The notes beneath the pieces are model-generated. The model searched no databases, was not told the DNA's origin, and saw nothing but the letters and a program-made list of their open reading frames with translations. Positions 35,366 through 43,258 of a DNA stretch of 64,000 nucleotides are shown here, in pieces. This DNA comes from Cyanobacteria bacterium REEB67 (GTDB taxonomy: Bacteria > Cyanobacteriota > Vampirovibrionia > Obscuribacterales > Obscuribacteraceae), in assembly GCA_018971775.1 (NCBI GenBank), contig JAGXAB010000007.1:62001-126000 (forward strand), read 5' to 3'. Positions within the stretch are counted from its first letter, which is position 1; every line of letters begins with the position of its first letter. The translations under genes were made by a program, and so were the position numbers.

Positions 35366-37060
35366 ATGGCGCAAGGACCAGGAGACGACGGCAAAAAGCC
35401 AAAGAAGAAGGTAGCGAAAACGCTGCTCTTCGAACAAGTCGACGCCCTTGAAGCAATCAAGCAAAAGGCGGAATCTGCCGCTCAGCAACAGGCAGCCGCT
35501 GGAATAATCGACGAGAAGACGGCCAAAGCGGCTAAAGAAGCGGCCTTAAAAGACCAACATGAAAAGAACGCTCTGCGCGCGCAAGAATTACATACCCTCG
35601 AAGATGTAGACCCTGTGCCAGGTGACGCAGAGAAGCCGCAGCGGCGTGTGGCCAAAACTTTGATTTTCGACCCATCATCGGCCGTAGCGGCGGCAGAAGC
35701 TATTGAAGCAAAAGCGGCTCAGACCAAAGCGGAACAAGCCATCGAGCCGAAAGCACTGAAAGTTGAAGTAGAAGAGCCCGAAAATGGCACCGAGCTGCCG
35801 AAGCGAAAAGTAGCTAAAACGCTAATGTTCGATCCGGCCGTGTTGGAAGAGGAAGAGGAAGCCGAGGCCGCAGCAACCGCTGTAAACGATAAGGACACAA
35901 GAGCAAATATTGCGGCTCACAATAATACCAGCGCCCCGTCCAATGACGATGCACCCGCACTAAATATAGATGCACCGCCCGTCAAATTGTTTTTTGAAGA
36001 AGGCGCGGAAGAACAGAAGCCTAAACGGCGCGTACCGAAGACAATACTCTTCACGTCGGGCTCCATAGAAACAAAGACAGAGACAGAGACAGAGACAGAG
36101 ACAGAGACAGAGGCAAAGGCAGAGACTGACGCAGCCCGAACTGCCACTACAAATGGTGCGACCAAGTCTCAGACCGGCAGCGGCGTGGACGCACCGAGAC
36201 GCCTTTCGACGAAGAGTATCGCAAAAAGTTTTGTCCCTCAAGGCTTCCTGACTGAAGCGCTGCACGAGGACCAGGCCGATGTGCCGCACGAATCAACCGC
36301 AGGCGCAGAGGCGCCGGCCAAACCGCTGCGAAAAATGCGCGGCGAGCAATATGTGGCCAAGACCATGCTCGATCACAGCATGCTCTTTGAGCAAGTGGCG
36401 CGCAACCAGCATAAGCTCGAAGAAAAGGCAATCGAAACGGCCCGCGAAAAGGCGCGTGAACCAGTCGTGCCCTTTGTACCGATTACCGCCAAGAAAAAAG
36501 CCCTGGCTTGCGATTGGACCTGGGATGAGACATACAGCAATGAGCGCTACCGCTACTGCGGCGTCTGCCAGCGGCCAGTCTATAACTTTGCCGGCATAGA
36601 GATGCCGGAGGCCGAAGCGATTATATTGAAAGCGGAGAATCTGACAAAATTCACTCTCTATCAGCGTGCCGATGGAAAATTCATGACAGGCAATTGTTCG
36701 CGCGCTCTGAAAAAACGCAACGACATGATTTTAATGTCGGTCGGCGGTGTACTCCTCGTCGCCTTTTTACTGCTCTATATGGCCATGTTGCCTCATCCAA
36801 AGCCCCAGCCGCAAACAGTGGCAGCACCGCCGACGGTGCCTTCCGCCACCACTGCCGGCCCGGGAAAGGTGCCGCCAGGATCCTCGCATCTGCTGCCCAA
36901 TGGCACCAAGCTGCAACCGGGTGCATCTCACTACGATCCGGTCAGCGGCAAGATGATCGTCGACGTGCCCGTCGCCCCGCCGCCGCCGCCACCGGTAGCG
37001 AACACAGCCGGCCCGGATGAGGTCGAACAGGACTGGGAATTTCACACACCGCAAAAATAG
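35366..37060 (+). CDS. membrane-anchored protein with repeated KVAKTLLF-type peptides and a Cys-rich domain
   Basis: About 564 residues from ATG 35366 (AAGGACA upstream; the TTG at 35318 is less likely). The first 300 residues are disordered and charged with a recurring basic-plus-hydrophobic peptide: KKVAKTLLF, RRVAKTLIF, RKVAKTLMF and RRVPKTILF, then diverged copies. A (TE)n run encoded by (AGACAG)6 lies at about residue 238-250. Next is a small Cys domain (about 385-455: ACDWTWDET..YRYCGVCQRPVYNFAGIEMPEAEA..TGNCS), a type widespread as an uncharacterised bacterial domain. A single TM helix (LMSVGGVLLVAFLLLYMAML) and a Pro-rich tail follow. Convergent with an FHA gene, so the repeats may be phosphorylated targets; inference only. 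Confidence 0.78.
   Translation: MAQGPGDDGKKPKKKVAKTLLFEQVDALEAIKQKAESAAQQQAAAGIIDEKTAKAAKEAALKDQHEKNALRAQELHTLEDVDPVPGDAEKPQRRVAKTLIFDPSSAVAAAEAIEAKAAQTKAEQAIEPKALKVEVEEPENGTELPKRKVAKTLMFDPAVLEEEEEAEAAATAVNDKDTRANIAAHNNTSAPSNDDAPALNIDAPPVKLFFEEGAEEQKPKRRVPKTILFTSGSIETKTETETETETETEAKAETDAARTATTNGATKSQTGSGVDAPRRLSTKSIAKSFVPQGFLTEALHEDQADVPHESTAGAEAPAKPLRKMRGEQYVAKTMLDHSMLFEQVARNQHKLEEKAIETAREKAREPVVPFVPITAKKKALACDWTWDETYSNERYRYCGVCQRPVYNFAGIEMPEAEAIILKAENLTKFTLYQRADGKFMTGNCSRALKKRNDMILMSVGGVLLVAFLLLYMAMLPHPKPQPQTVAAPPTVPSATTAGPGKVPPGSSHLLPNGTKLQPGASHYDPVSGKMIVDVPVAPPPPPPVANTAGPDEVEQDWEFHTPQK
36075..36110 (+). repeat. coding hexanucleotide repeat (AGACAG)6
   Basis: Six AGACAG units lie in the KVAKTLLF-repeat gene and encode alternating Thr-Glu. 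Copy-number changes keep the frame and only vary the length of a charged linker. Confidence 0.9.
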
Positions 37061-37102
37061 CGATGGGAAGATTTGTCTAAGCGTTTGACTAAAGCGTTCG
37101 AA

Positions 37103-37141
37103 TAAGCCGTTTAATTAAGCCGTTTAACTAAGCCGTTTAAC
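37103..37141. repeat. 13-bp tandem repeat between convergent genes
   Basis: Three exact tandem copies (one base change in the first) of TAAGCCGTTTAAC end at the FHA stop codon; two diverged copies precede them at about 37079-37102. Each copy contains stops in more than one frame. Confidence 0.8.
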
Positions 37142-37449
37142 TATTCGATGCGAAAAATAGTGCGACCGACTTTGATCAGGTCATTGGGAGAAAGCGGCCA
37201 TGGCTCGCCGAGCAGCTTATCGTTAACGAAAGTGCCGTTGCTGCTCATCAAATCTTCCACCCACCAGCGTCCCTGGTCGAAATAGACACGGGCATGATCG
37301 GCCGAGGCATAACCATCCTCGGGCAAGACCACGTCGTTTTCCGGAGCCCGACCGAGCGAGGCCGAAGGACTGTTGAGTGTAAATCTTGCCTGGGTGTTCA
37401 GATTGACTAGCACCGGCATGCGGCCGGGTGTGGCTGGAGAATCGGTCAT
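37141..37449 (-). CDS. FHA-domain protein
   Basis: About 102 residues (start ATG 37449 inside a slightly longer open frame to 37476). Nearly the whole protein is a forkhead-associated domain: LGRAPENDVVL (the Gly-Arg of the phosphothreonine loop), ASADHARV (SxxH) and DLMSSNGTFVND (NG-T-x-V-N). It therefore should bind phosphothreonine peptides, which points to the Ser/Thr kinases in this window (40001 and 53750) or elsewhere. It is convergent with the KVAKTLLF-repeat protein, whose Thr-rich linker is a plausible ligand, though this is inference. Confidence 0.88.
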   Translation of the reverse strand: MTDSPATPGRMPVLVNLNTQARFTLNSPSASLGRAPENDVVLPEDGYASADHARVYFDQGRWWVEDLMSSNGTFVNDKLLGEPWPLSPNDLIKVGRTIFRIE

Positions 37450-37823
37450 AGCTAAACCCCTGCTTCCTTGTCTCATCGGAATATCAAGATAATTGACGAC
37501 TCATTGTAGACCGAGAATCGCGGCAAATCACCATGTCAGGGGCTCAATAATTCACAATTTTGAAACGAGAAGGGAGACGTTGCCGTCTCCTCTCCTCTCC
37601 CCTCTGAGAAAAATTATTCAGTTGTCTGATTCGAGTGTCTGCTTCTCTTGGCGATGTCTCTCACAACCGATGTAATCAATATACGAAATCGTTCTGACAT
37701 CAATCTGACATAAGGGCAAATGTTCCCGACAAAAGTACTGGAGCCAATTAAAAATTTGGGGGTTGAACTGAATGAATTCATTCATTATGATTCTCCCAGC
37801 CCAAATAAAGAGAGGTATCCCAA
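37450..37823. other. intergenic region with one doubtful small ORF
   Basis: A 374-nt stretch containing an AT-rich promoter-like region and a C/T-rich stretch near 37590. A 55-codon minus-strand ORF (37618..37785) has a GGGAG before its ATG but no recognisable content. Confidence 0.4.
37618..37785 (-). CDS. possible 55-residue small ORF
   Basis: MNEFIQFNPQIFNWLQ... is preceded by GGGAG seven nt upstream of the ATG. The peptide is Cys-, Ile- and Phe-rich with no homology I recognise. It is listed only because the start signal is plausible; it could be chance. Confidence 0.2.
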   Translation of the reverse strand: MNEFIQFNPQIFNWLQYFCREHLPLCQIDVRTISYIDYIGCERHRQEKQTLESDN

Positions 37824-38588
37824 ATGGCAAAAATGCCCACCGCGCAGGCCTTCCCCCGGATTTCATCATTTTTGACAGCAAAGCCCAAGGTCCCGCTTGT
37901 CAACCTGATGCAAAAGATGGGCACCTTCACCGCCTCGGCCTTTTTCTTCAGCCTACCCTTCATGAGCCGCCTCATGCATAACACCGGCGGCCATATACAG
38001 CTATCGCTGACAGTTTTTTTCGTCGGCTCGATCGTCGGTGAACTCCTCGTCGGCCCTCTGTCAAAAATGATCGGCTGCAAGCAAATTTTCTTCCTTGGAG
38101 CTGCGTTCTACCTGATCTCCGCCGTCATCATCCGCTACAGCTCCGTCCCTTCATTGCTGCTGGTGGCACGCGCCGTGCAAGCGATCGGCGCCCTGGCCAG
38201 TATCGCCGTCACACTCTATAGTTTCTGGACAGCCAGCCCGGTTTTGCCGATCAAAGCCCTGGCCAACCCGGCCATGAGCTTCCGTCATCTATTTCTAGTG
38301 CTCACAGTGGGCATCGTCATGGGTGGATTGAGCACACGTATCAGCCATGTCGCAGTCCTCTTCCTTTCCCTGCCGACGGCGATCGCCTCATTCACGCGGC
38401 CCATAATCAAACATCTCTGGCGGCCGCTCCGATATAAATTTGCCACTATTTTCAGTGGCAGGCACTGGCCTTCTCACGAACAATTGCTCTATTTTCCAGA
38501 GCAAAAAGTAGCTACTATTTATGCCCAAAACGAGTTTCGTGACCTGGCTTACAGTCAGGCGCGCTCGCAGGCCCAAATTGAAAATTGA
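37824..38588 (+). CDS. shortened MFS (Bcr/CflA-like) membrane protein
   Basis: A 254-residue protein that resembles only the first half of a Bcr/CflA-type multidrug exporter: LSLTVFFVGSIVGELLVGPL matches the TM2 region (QLTLSVFLIGFALGQLLYGPLSD). The conserved D-R-x-G-R-R loop is replaced by SKMIGCKQ, and the second half of the transporter is absent. The C-terminal 60 residues are hydrophilic and unlike a transporter. The start at 37824 lacks a clear SD. It may be a degenerate transporter or a repurposed short membrane protein; transport by itself is unlikely. Confidence 0.6.
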   Translation: MAKMPTAQAFPRISSFLTAKPKVPLVNLMQKMGTFTASAFFFSLPFMSRLMHNTGGHIQLSLTVFFVGSIVGELLVGPLSKMIGCKQIFFLGAAFYLISAVIIRYSSVPSLLLVARAVQAIGALASIAVTLYSFWTASPVLPIKALANPAMSFRHLFLVLTVGIVMGGLSTRISHVAVLFLSLPTAIASFTRPIIKHLWRPLRYKFATIFSGRHWPSHEQLLYFPEQKVATIYAQNEFRDLAYSQARSQAQIEN

Positions 38589-38981
38589 AACAATTGACGG
38601 GTAAAGTAACGAAGACGCAAGAAGCGGAGTTTGAAAAAAGCTCGCGAGAGCAGTGCTAGCAAGACTGCATACGGTTGCGCGAAGAGCAATCGAGCCGCAA
38701 TTGACACTAATAAATATTACAGCTTGATACGTTTGAAGCAAGAGAGAGGCAGGTACTTGGTTTACGCCTCTCTCTTTTACTAAAGTGGTTTTGTATCCCA
38801 AAACATATTTCAACTTTTCCGAAAGGACTTTCCATCCAGCATTAGCCACAGAGCCAACCTTTTCGCTTTTGAGTAGACGCCTCCTGTATCGAGCCGCCTA
38901 TTTCGCTCGAGCAAGATTTTTTGTCGCAGTCCACTGCTGCGCTTTCCCGCTCCCACCTATAGCTAGAAGAAAGGGACTATC
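38589..38981. other. region before the sigma factor gene, with a terminator
   Basis: 393 nt with no supported gene. TTGACA at 38701-38706 has no convincing -10 at 17 nt. A terminator lies at 38739-38779, and the sigma factor promoter presumably lies between 38780 and 38960. Confidence 0.4.
38739..38779 (+). terminator. intrinsic terminator upstream of the sigma factor gene
   Basis: AGAGAGAGGC and GCCTCTCTCT form a 10-bp stem with a 15-nt loop, followed by TTTT. It closes any transcript from the MFS-like gene. Confidence 0.75.
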
Positions 38982-39839
38982 ATGCCCCAGACTCGCGCCA
39001 CCAACAAGGACGAGACTGCATCTGCTTTTGCTGCCTATATGGCCCAGGCCCGTCAGATTCCGTTTCTCTCCGCCGAGGAAGAAATCGAGCTGGCCAAGAA
39101 GATTCAAGCCGGTGGACCGGAGGCCGACACCGCGCGCAACGCTCTGGTCAAATCCCAATTGCGCATGGTCGTGTCCATGGCCTACAAGCAGGTGCGACCG
39201 AGCGTCACTCTGGAAGATCTCATCCAGGAGGGCAACCTCGGTCTCTTCCGCGCTGCCGACAAGTTTGACCACACCATGGGCTTCCGCTTTTTCACCTATG
39301 CCCGCGGCTGGGTGAAGGCTGCCATCGGCGAGTATCTCAACACCAACAGTTTCGCCCTCCCCGTCCCCTCGAGCAGTGCGCGCAAACTCGGCAATATCAA
39401 ACGTGCCGAGATCAAGCTCGCCCGTGACGGCCGTCGCCCCACCGAGGAGCAGGTTGCCACCGAGCTGCGTATGCGCCCCAGCACCGTGCGCTATCTCAAC
39501 GAAACCAGCCAGGCGCCGATTTCGATGAGTTCGCCGATTTTCGACGGTGATGGAGAATTTGGCGACAGGATCGAGGACACCGACGCGGTCAACCCCGAAG
39601 CGGCGCTGATCGAAGGCGATTTCGTGGCCAAGATCACATCCGCCCTCGATAAGCTCAATGAGCGCGAGCGCCAGGTCCTGGTCGGACGATTCAATCTCGA
39701 TGGCGAAGGCGTCCGCACCCTCGAAGATCTGGCCCAGATCTACGGGGTTTCTCGCGAGCGCATCCGTCAGATCGAGGCGAAAGCTCTGGACAAGCTGAAG
39801 AGCGGTCAGACTGGAGCTCTTCTCCGGACTTTCCTCTAG
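38982..39839 (+). CDS. sigma-70-family RNA polymerase sigma factor (group 2/3)
   Basis: A 285-residue sigma factor with SD AAGAAAGGGA before ATG 38982. Region 1.2 is at residues about 14-40 (YMAQARQIPFLSAEEEIELA), region 2 at about 50-115 (DLIQEGNLGLFRAADKFDHTMGFRFFTYARGWVKAAI, containing the -10 recognition helix), region 3 in the middle (RRPTEEQVATELRM) and region 4 at the end (LEDLAQIYGVSRERIRQIEAKALDKLK, a helix-turn-helix for -35). No region 1.1, so it is a shortened alternative factor rather than the principal RpoD. A large hairpin follows the stop. Confidence 0.93.
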   Translation: MPQTRATNKDETASAFAAYMAQARQIPFLSAEEEIELAKKIQAGGPEADTARNALVKSQLRMVVSMAYKQVRPSVTLEDLIQEGNLGLFRAADKFDHTMGFRFFTYARGWVKAAIGEYLNTNSFALPVPSSSARKLGNIKRAEIKLARDGRRPTEEQVATELRMRPSTVRYLNETSQAPISMSSPIFDGDGEFGDRIEDTDAVNPEAALIEGDFVAKITSALDKLNERERQVLVGRFNLDGEGVRTLEDLAQIYGVSRERIRQIEAKALDKLKSGQTGALLRTFL

Positions 39840-39865
39840 AAATAAACGGCTAGAAGTACATGGAG

Positions 39866-39911
39866 TAGACACGCGGAAGACCCTTTATTAAAGGGGATTT
39901 CCGCGTGTCTG
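39866..39911 (+). terminator. hairpin after the sigma factor gene, shared with the kinase gene
   Basis: AGACACGCGGAA pairs with TTTCCGCGTGTCT, with an inner CCCTTT/AAAGGG stem, giving a long stem. The following bases are not a clear U-tract, so it could be a terminator for both converging genes or an mRNA-stabilising structure. Confidence 0.6.
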
Positions 39912-40000
39912 CATCAGACAAACAAAAAAATTTGACCAAAGAGGCACCACCGGCGATACCACCTGCCGCGCATCCTCTTATTGGAATTCAGGATTGAGTG

Positions 40001-42187
40001 CTAGTTCGATTTAGCCAAATCATCAAAGATGCGTGACCAGCGATAGTAATTTTGATCGTTATGCAATTTTGCCTGAGCCTGGCAAGCTCGTGCCAGAATT
40101 TCCCAGGTAGCCGACGCTGAGGCGTTATTGTTGACGCTCGTAGTGACGAGAGCACTGTTATTCTTGTAAATATACAAAGCGCTGACAAGATTGCTCACTA
40201 CCATATCCTGCTGATCAAGGCGGCTACGACAGTCGATCAAATGGACCAGAGGCGTGAAGCGCCTGTGTTGTTCAAATGGATAAATCTCTTGCTGCAATTT
40301 CAAAACACGCTCGAAAGCTGTAGCCGCCGCCGCCCAATTGCCGGCGCGATATTGCTGATTGGCCGCCGCCTCAGCAAGGGAAAGACCCTCGAATCTCTGA
40401 AGCTGTTCGGTACTCCTGCTAAAAAGAGTGGAAAAGCCGGTCTGACCTGCTGGCGTTTGACTTTTTATCGCCGGACTTGACGTTGGACTTTTTCCGGTCA
40501 AATTTGCGACCTTCTCAGCGAGAGTGCGAGAATCAGTGGCCGGTCGAACGACAAAGGGATTTTTGCTTCCCAGGGAAGTGCCGTGCCAGTCGATCCGGTC
40601 TAGAGCAATCTCATTCGAGGAAGGATTGGTCGAGACCGCAGGGTTCACTGACTTACTATTTGCCAAAAAGCGACGAAGGAAAGGCGATTCGGCTGGCAGA
40701 GAATTTGTGTTTGCCTGAACGACTTTTTTACTCGGGGCTTTATCACCATCGAAAATTTTGCCATGACCGCCGGCAAAATAAGCAACGCCGCCGCCTACGA
40801 CCAGCAGACCAACCAGGACCGACTGCCAGGGAAGCGGCCGTGGGGCCGGCAGTGACACAGGTTTAGGATCGATTACAACAGGCTTGGGAGGGTCGGTCAA
40901 TCGCGTCGGCGAATGGTGATAGTCAACGTCGGCCAATTTCTTACCGTCTACCTTTTCGCCGGCCTCTTTCTCGAGGCCGAGCAGAGCGCCACCCTTTTTG
41001 AGTTCGTCAGGCCCGACGACGAGCGAAATCGAGGATGAATCGAATTTAGGAACATGGGTCGGCATACCGTCTGGCGGCGTGCGTACCGTTTCGGACTGAT
41101 CCTGGACATTGGATTGACCGAGATCATTTTGCAGACGAGTCTGTCTGCCGTCAATCGATTGAAAACAACCGCTATCGTCGGCGGAGGCTTTTTCCAGAGG
41201 CGAACTCGAACGCTGGAAGGCGATCTTGCGATTGACACTATCGGCGATACTACGACGGAAGCCCGGATCGGCCACCGCCTTGACTATTTCCTCGCGCAAT
41301 TCCAGCGCCGATTGCTGGCGCTCGTAGGGATCCTTGGCCAGGGCTTTGAAAATCACTTTTTCCAATCTGGGCGGAAATTCGAGTCCGGGGCAAATATCAG
41401 CAAAACTGCGCGGCATCACCGCCGTATGTTGATAGAGTGTGTCGAGGGCGGTAGCGCCGTGAATGGGCAGATGTCCGGTCAGAGTCGCATAGAACATACA
41501 ACCGAGCGAATAAATATCGGAACGGATGTCGAGCTCGAGCCCCCGGCATTGCTCGGGGCTCATATAGAGGGGCGTGCCGACAATCGTGCCCGTCTTGGTC
41601 AGATGCTGAGAACTCTCGATGGCCGTGAGCTTAGCAAGACCAAAGTCGACGATTTTTACATTGTCGTGCTTTGTTTCGCTCTCAGCGTCGCTTGCTCCAT
41701 CATCGTCGGAGGACACGAGCATGATGTTGCTCGGCTTCAAATCGCGGTGAACGATGCCCTTTTTGTGAGCATGATGCAGACCATCACAGATCTGCGAGGC
41801 GATGCTGGCAAAGCGCTCGAATTCAAGATATTTTTCGGCTATTAAGACGCCTTCGAGGGTGCGGTCACCCAGGTATTCCATAACCAGGTAGACGAGACCG
41901 GCTGACGTTTTACCAAAGTCAAATATCGAAATGATATTAGCGTGATTGAGAGAACTGGCCGTCTTTGCTTCTAGCTCGAAGCGGCGGAAACTCTCTTCGT
42001 CGTCCGAAACAACAATGGACCTCAAGGTCTTGATTGCGACAATCTTTTCCATGCGCAAATGTCTGGCTTTGTAGACTACGCCGACACCTCCCTTGCCCAG
42101 GATGGAAATAATTTCGAAACGGTCTTCGAAAATCTGTCCGGGAGTAAGAGTGATATTGGCTGACGGGTCGTCGGGCGAAGCTGACAA
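40001..42187 (-). CDS. eukaryotic-type Ser/Thr protein kinase with TM anchor and TPR-like tail
   Basis: A 728-residue kinase. The catalytic domain (about residues 24-295) has GKGGVGVVYKA (Gly loop), AIKTL (ATP-binding Lys), the HRDLKPSNIMLV catalytic loop, DFGLAKL and SPEQC (in place of APE). A Ser/Thr/Pro-rich juxtamembrane region follows, then a single TM helix (PWQSVLVGLLVVGGGVAYFAG, about 455-475) and an extracellular part ending in TPR-like helices (AAANQQYRAGNWAAAATAFERVLKLQ). No PASTA repeats. It should phosphorylate Thr/Ser in the cytoplasm, with substrates possibly read by the FHA protein at 37141. Confidence 0.93.
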   Translation of the reverse strand: MSASPDDPSANITLTPGQIFEDRFEIISILGKGGVGVVYKARHLRMEKIVAIKTLRSIVVSDDEESFRRFELEAKTASSLNHANIISIFDFGKTSAGLVYLVMEYLGDRTLEGVLIAEKYLEFERFASIASQICDGLHHAHKKGIVHRDLKPSNIMLVSSDDDGASDAESETKHDNVKIVDFGLAKLTAIESSQHLTKTGTIVGTPLYMSPEQCRGLELDIRSDIYSLGCMFYATLTGHLPIHGATALDTLYQHTAVMPRSFADICPGLEFPPRLEKVIFKALAKDPYERQQSALELREEIVKAVADPGFRRSIADSVNRKIAFQRSSSPLEKASADDSGCFQSIDGRQTRLQNDLGQSNVQDQSETVRTPPDGMPTHVPKFDSSSISLVVGPDELKKGGALLGLEKEAGEKVDGKKLADVDYHHSPTRLTDPPKPVVIDPKPVSLPAPRPLPWQSVLVGLLVVGGGVAYFAGGHGKIFDGDKAPSKKVVQANTNSLPAESPFLRRFLANSKSVNPAVSTNPSSNEIALDRIDWHGTSLGSKNPFVVRPATDSRTLAEKVANLTGKSPTSSPAIKSQTPAGQTGFSTLFSRSTEQLQRFEGLSLAEAAANQQYRAGNWAAAATAFERVLKLQQEIYPFEQHRRFTPLVHLIDCRSRLDQQDMVVSNLVSALYIYKNNSALVTTSVNNNASASATWEILARACQAQAKLHNDQNYYRWSRIFDDLAKSN

Positions 42188-42316
42188 AGGCGATACCAGA
42201 TTTGTAGGCCGCTACGATTTTCCCACAGATTGGCCGACAGCATGGCCCCATATATCTCAAAAAAATGACCAGGCTCTATGATAGTTTATAATAGTAACGC
42301 CGATTTTTGAAGATCG

Positions 42317-42353
42317 AAAAAAACGCGTGCGAGACAAAAATGTCCCGCACGCG
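42317..42353 (-). terminator. strong intrinsic terminator of the secreted protein gene
   Basis: On the minus strand CGCGTGCGGGACA pairs with TGTCTCGCACGCG (13 bp, one mismatch) around TTTT, followed by seven T. It lies 40 nt past the stop of the gene at 42393. Confidence 0.9.
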
Positions 42354-42392
42354 CAGAGCATAGAACTACACGAAGAAAACGATTCCCAGTTA

Positions 42393-42932
42393 TCAGTTCG
42401 GACGCATCAAAGAGTCTTCGCTGACCAGCGTCACGCCGGGCACCTTCTTGAGGCGATTGACTACGTCTTCCTTGGGCAGAGTCGTCTCGACACTGAGGAC
42501 ATACTCGCGGACCTCGGCACTGCCGAAGTTGAGCGCGTATATCTTCACCTTGGAGTCGCCGAGCTGCTGCGTGACCTCGGCGCGCACGAGCGGCAGCGAA
42601 CTGCGCACGATGATCCGGTAAGGATGTACAAGACCGCTCACCGGGCCGCTGTCGCCCGAATTTTCTCCGGCCGATGAACCGGGGGCGACGGATTGCCCGA
42701 CGCTACCGGCCATGGCGCCAGCTCGCGACTGCGGCGGGGCCTGGCTGAGATCCGGCTTGGGCGCCGGGTTAAGCGGCAGTGCTCCAGACAGGCCGGGGAT
42801 GGTGTCGGCGATTTGAGCCAAGGCCGGCCTTGCAGAGGCGCAAGCGACGGCCAGGAGCAAGGCGACGGAAAGGAAGCCATAGCGCGTCAAACGCGAAATG
42901 TTGATGGTGTTGTTTGAACTGTTTTTATGCAA
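42393..42932 (-). CDS. exported protein of unknown function
   Basis: About 179 residues from a TTG at 42932, which has an AGGAG five nt upstream; the longer in-frame TTG at 42980 has none. Signal peptide: TRYGFLSVALLLAVACASARPALA. The Pro/Ala/Gly-rich middle leads to a C-terminal 75-residue domain (HPYRIIVRSSLPLVRAEVTQ, VSGVTLVSEDSL) that could be a small beta-alpha fold such as an SPOR-like domain, though no consensus is strong enough. It is followed by its own terminator. Confidence 0.7.
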   Translation of the reverse strand: MHKNSSNNTINISRLTRYGFLSVALLLAVACASARPALAQIADTIPGLSGALPLNPAPKPDLSQAPPQSRAGAMAGSVGQSVAPGSSAGENSGDSGPVSGLVHPYRIIVRSSLPLVRAEVTQQLGDSKVKIYALNFGSAEVREYVLSVETTLPKEDVVNRLKKVPGVTLVSEDSLMRPN

Positions 42933-42980
42933 ATAGTGCTCCTGATAGGGTTGATGATCGATGGCGGTGGAGCGCTGCAA

Positions 42981-43250
42981 TCAGCGCTCCGTCTTGTTGG
43001 CCTGGACCAGGGCCGCAATCTGCGCGTCGACCTGACGCAGATAATCGCGACCATATGGGCCATTTTCCAGGTTGTCGTACAGGACCTGGGGCAAGTCCTG
43101 GACGACGTCCCGGCTGAAGCTGGCGGCGCCACAGGCAATCGCCGTGACGGTGTCGACATCGCCTCTGAAGGCGATCGAGGTTTTGAGAATGGCGCTCACG
43201 CTGGCACCACGGCTTTTGGCCTGCTCCCGGGAGTCGAGCTTACTGGAAAA
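42981..43250 (-). pseudogene. ADP-ribosylglycohydrolase C-terminal fragment
   Basis: About 85 codons match the end of a macrodomain-unrelated ADP-ribosyl-hydrolase (DraG type): AILKTSIAFRGDVDTVTAIACGA resembles the family signature A-x-x-x-GGDTDT-x-A-A-x-x-GA, with Gly and Thr replaced (RGDVDT), then VVQDLPQVLYDNLEN. The rest of the gene is absent and the fragment lies just past the stop of the large membrane protein, so it has no start. It probably is a leftover of an earlier gene. Confidence 0.65.
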
Positions 43251-43258
43251 GGCAGCGC

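Noticed and set aside
38388-38849. 153-codon minus-strand ORF
   Set aside because: It spans the MFS-like gene 3' end and a terminator, and has no family signal.
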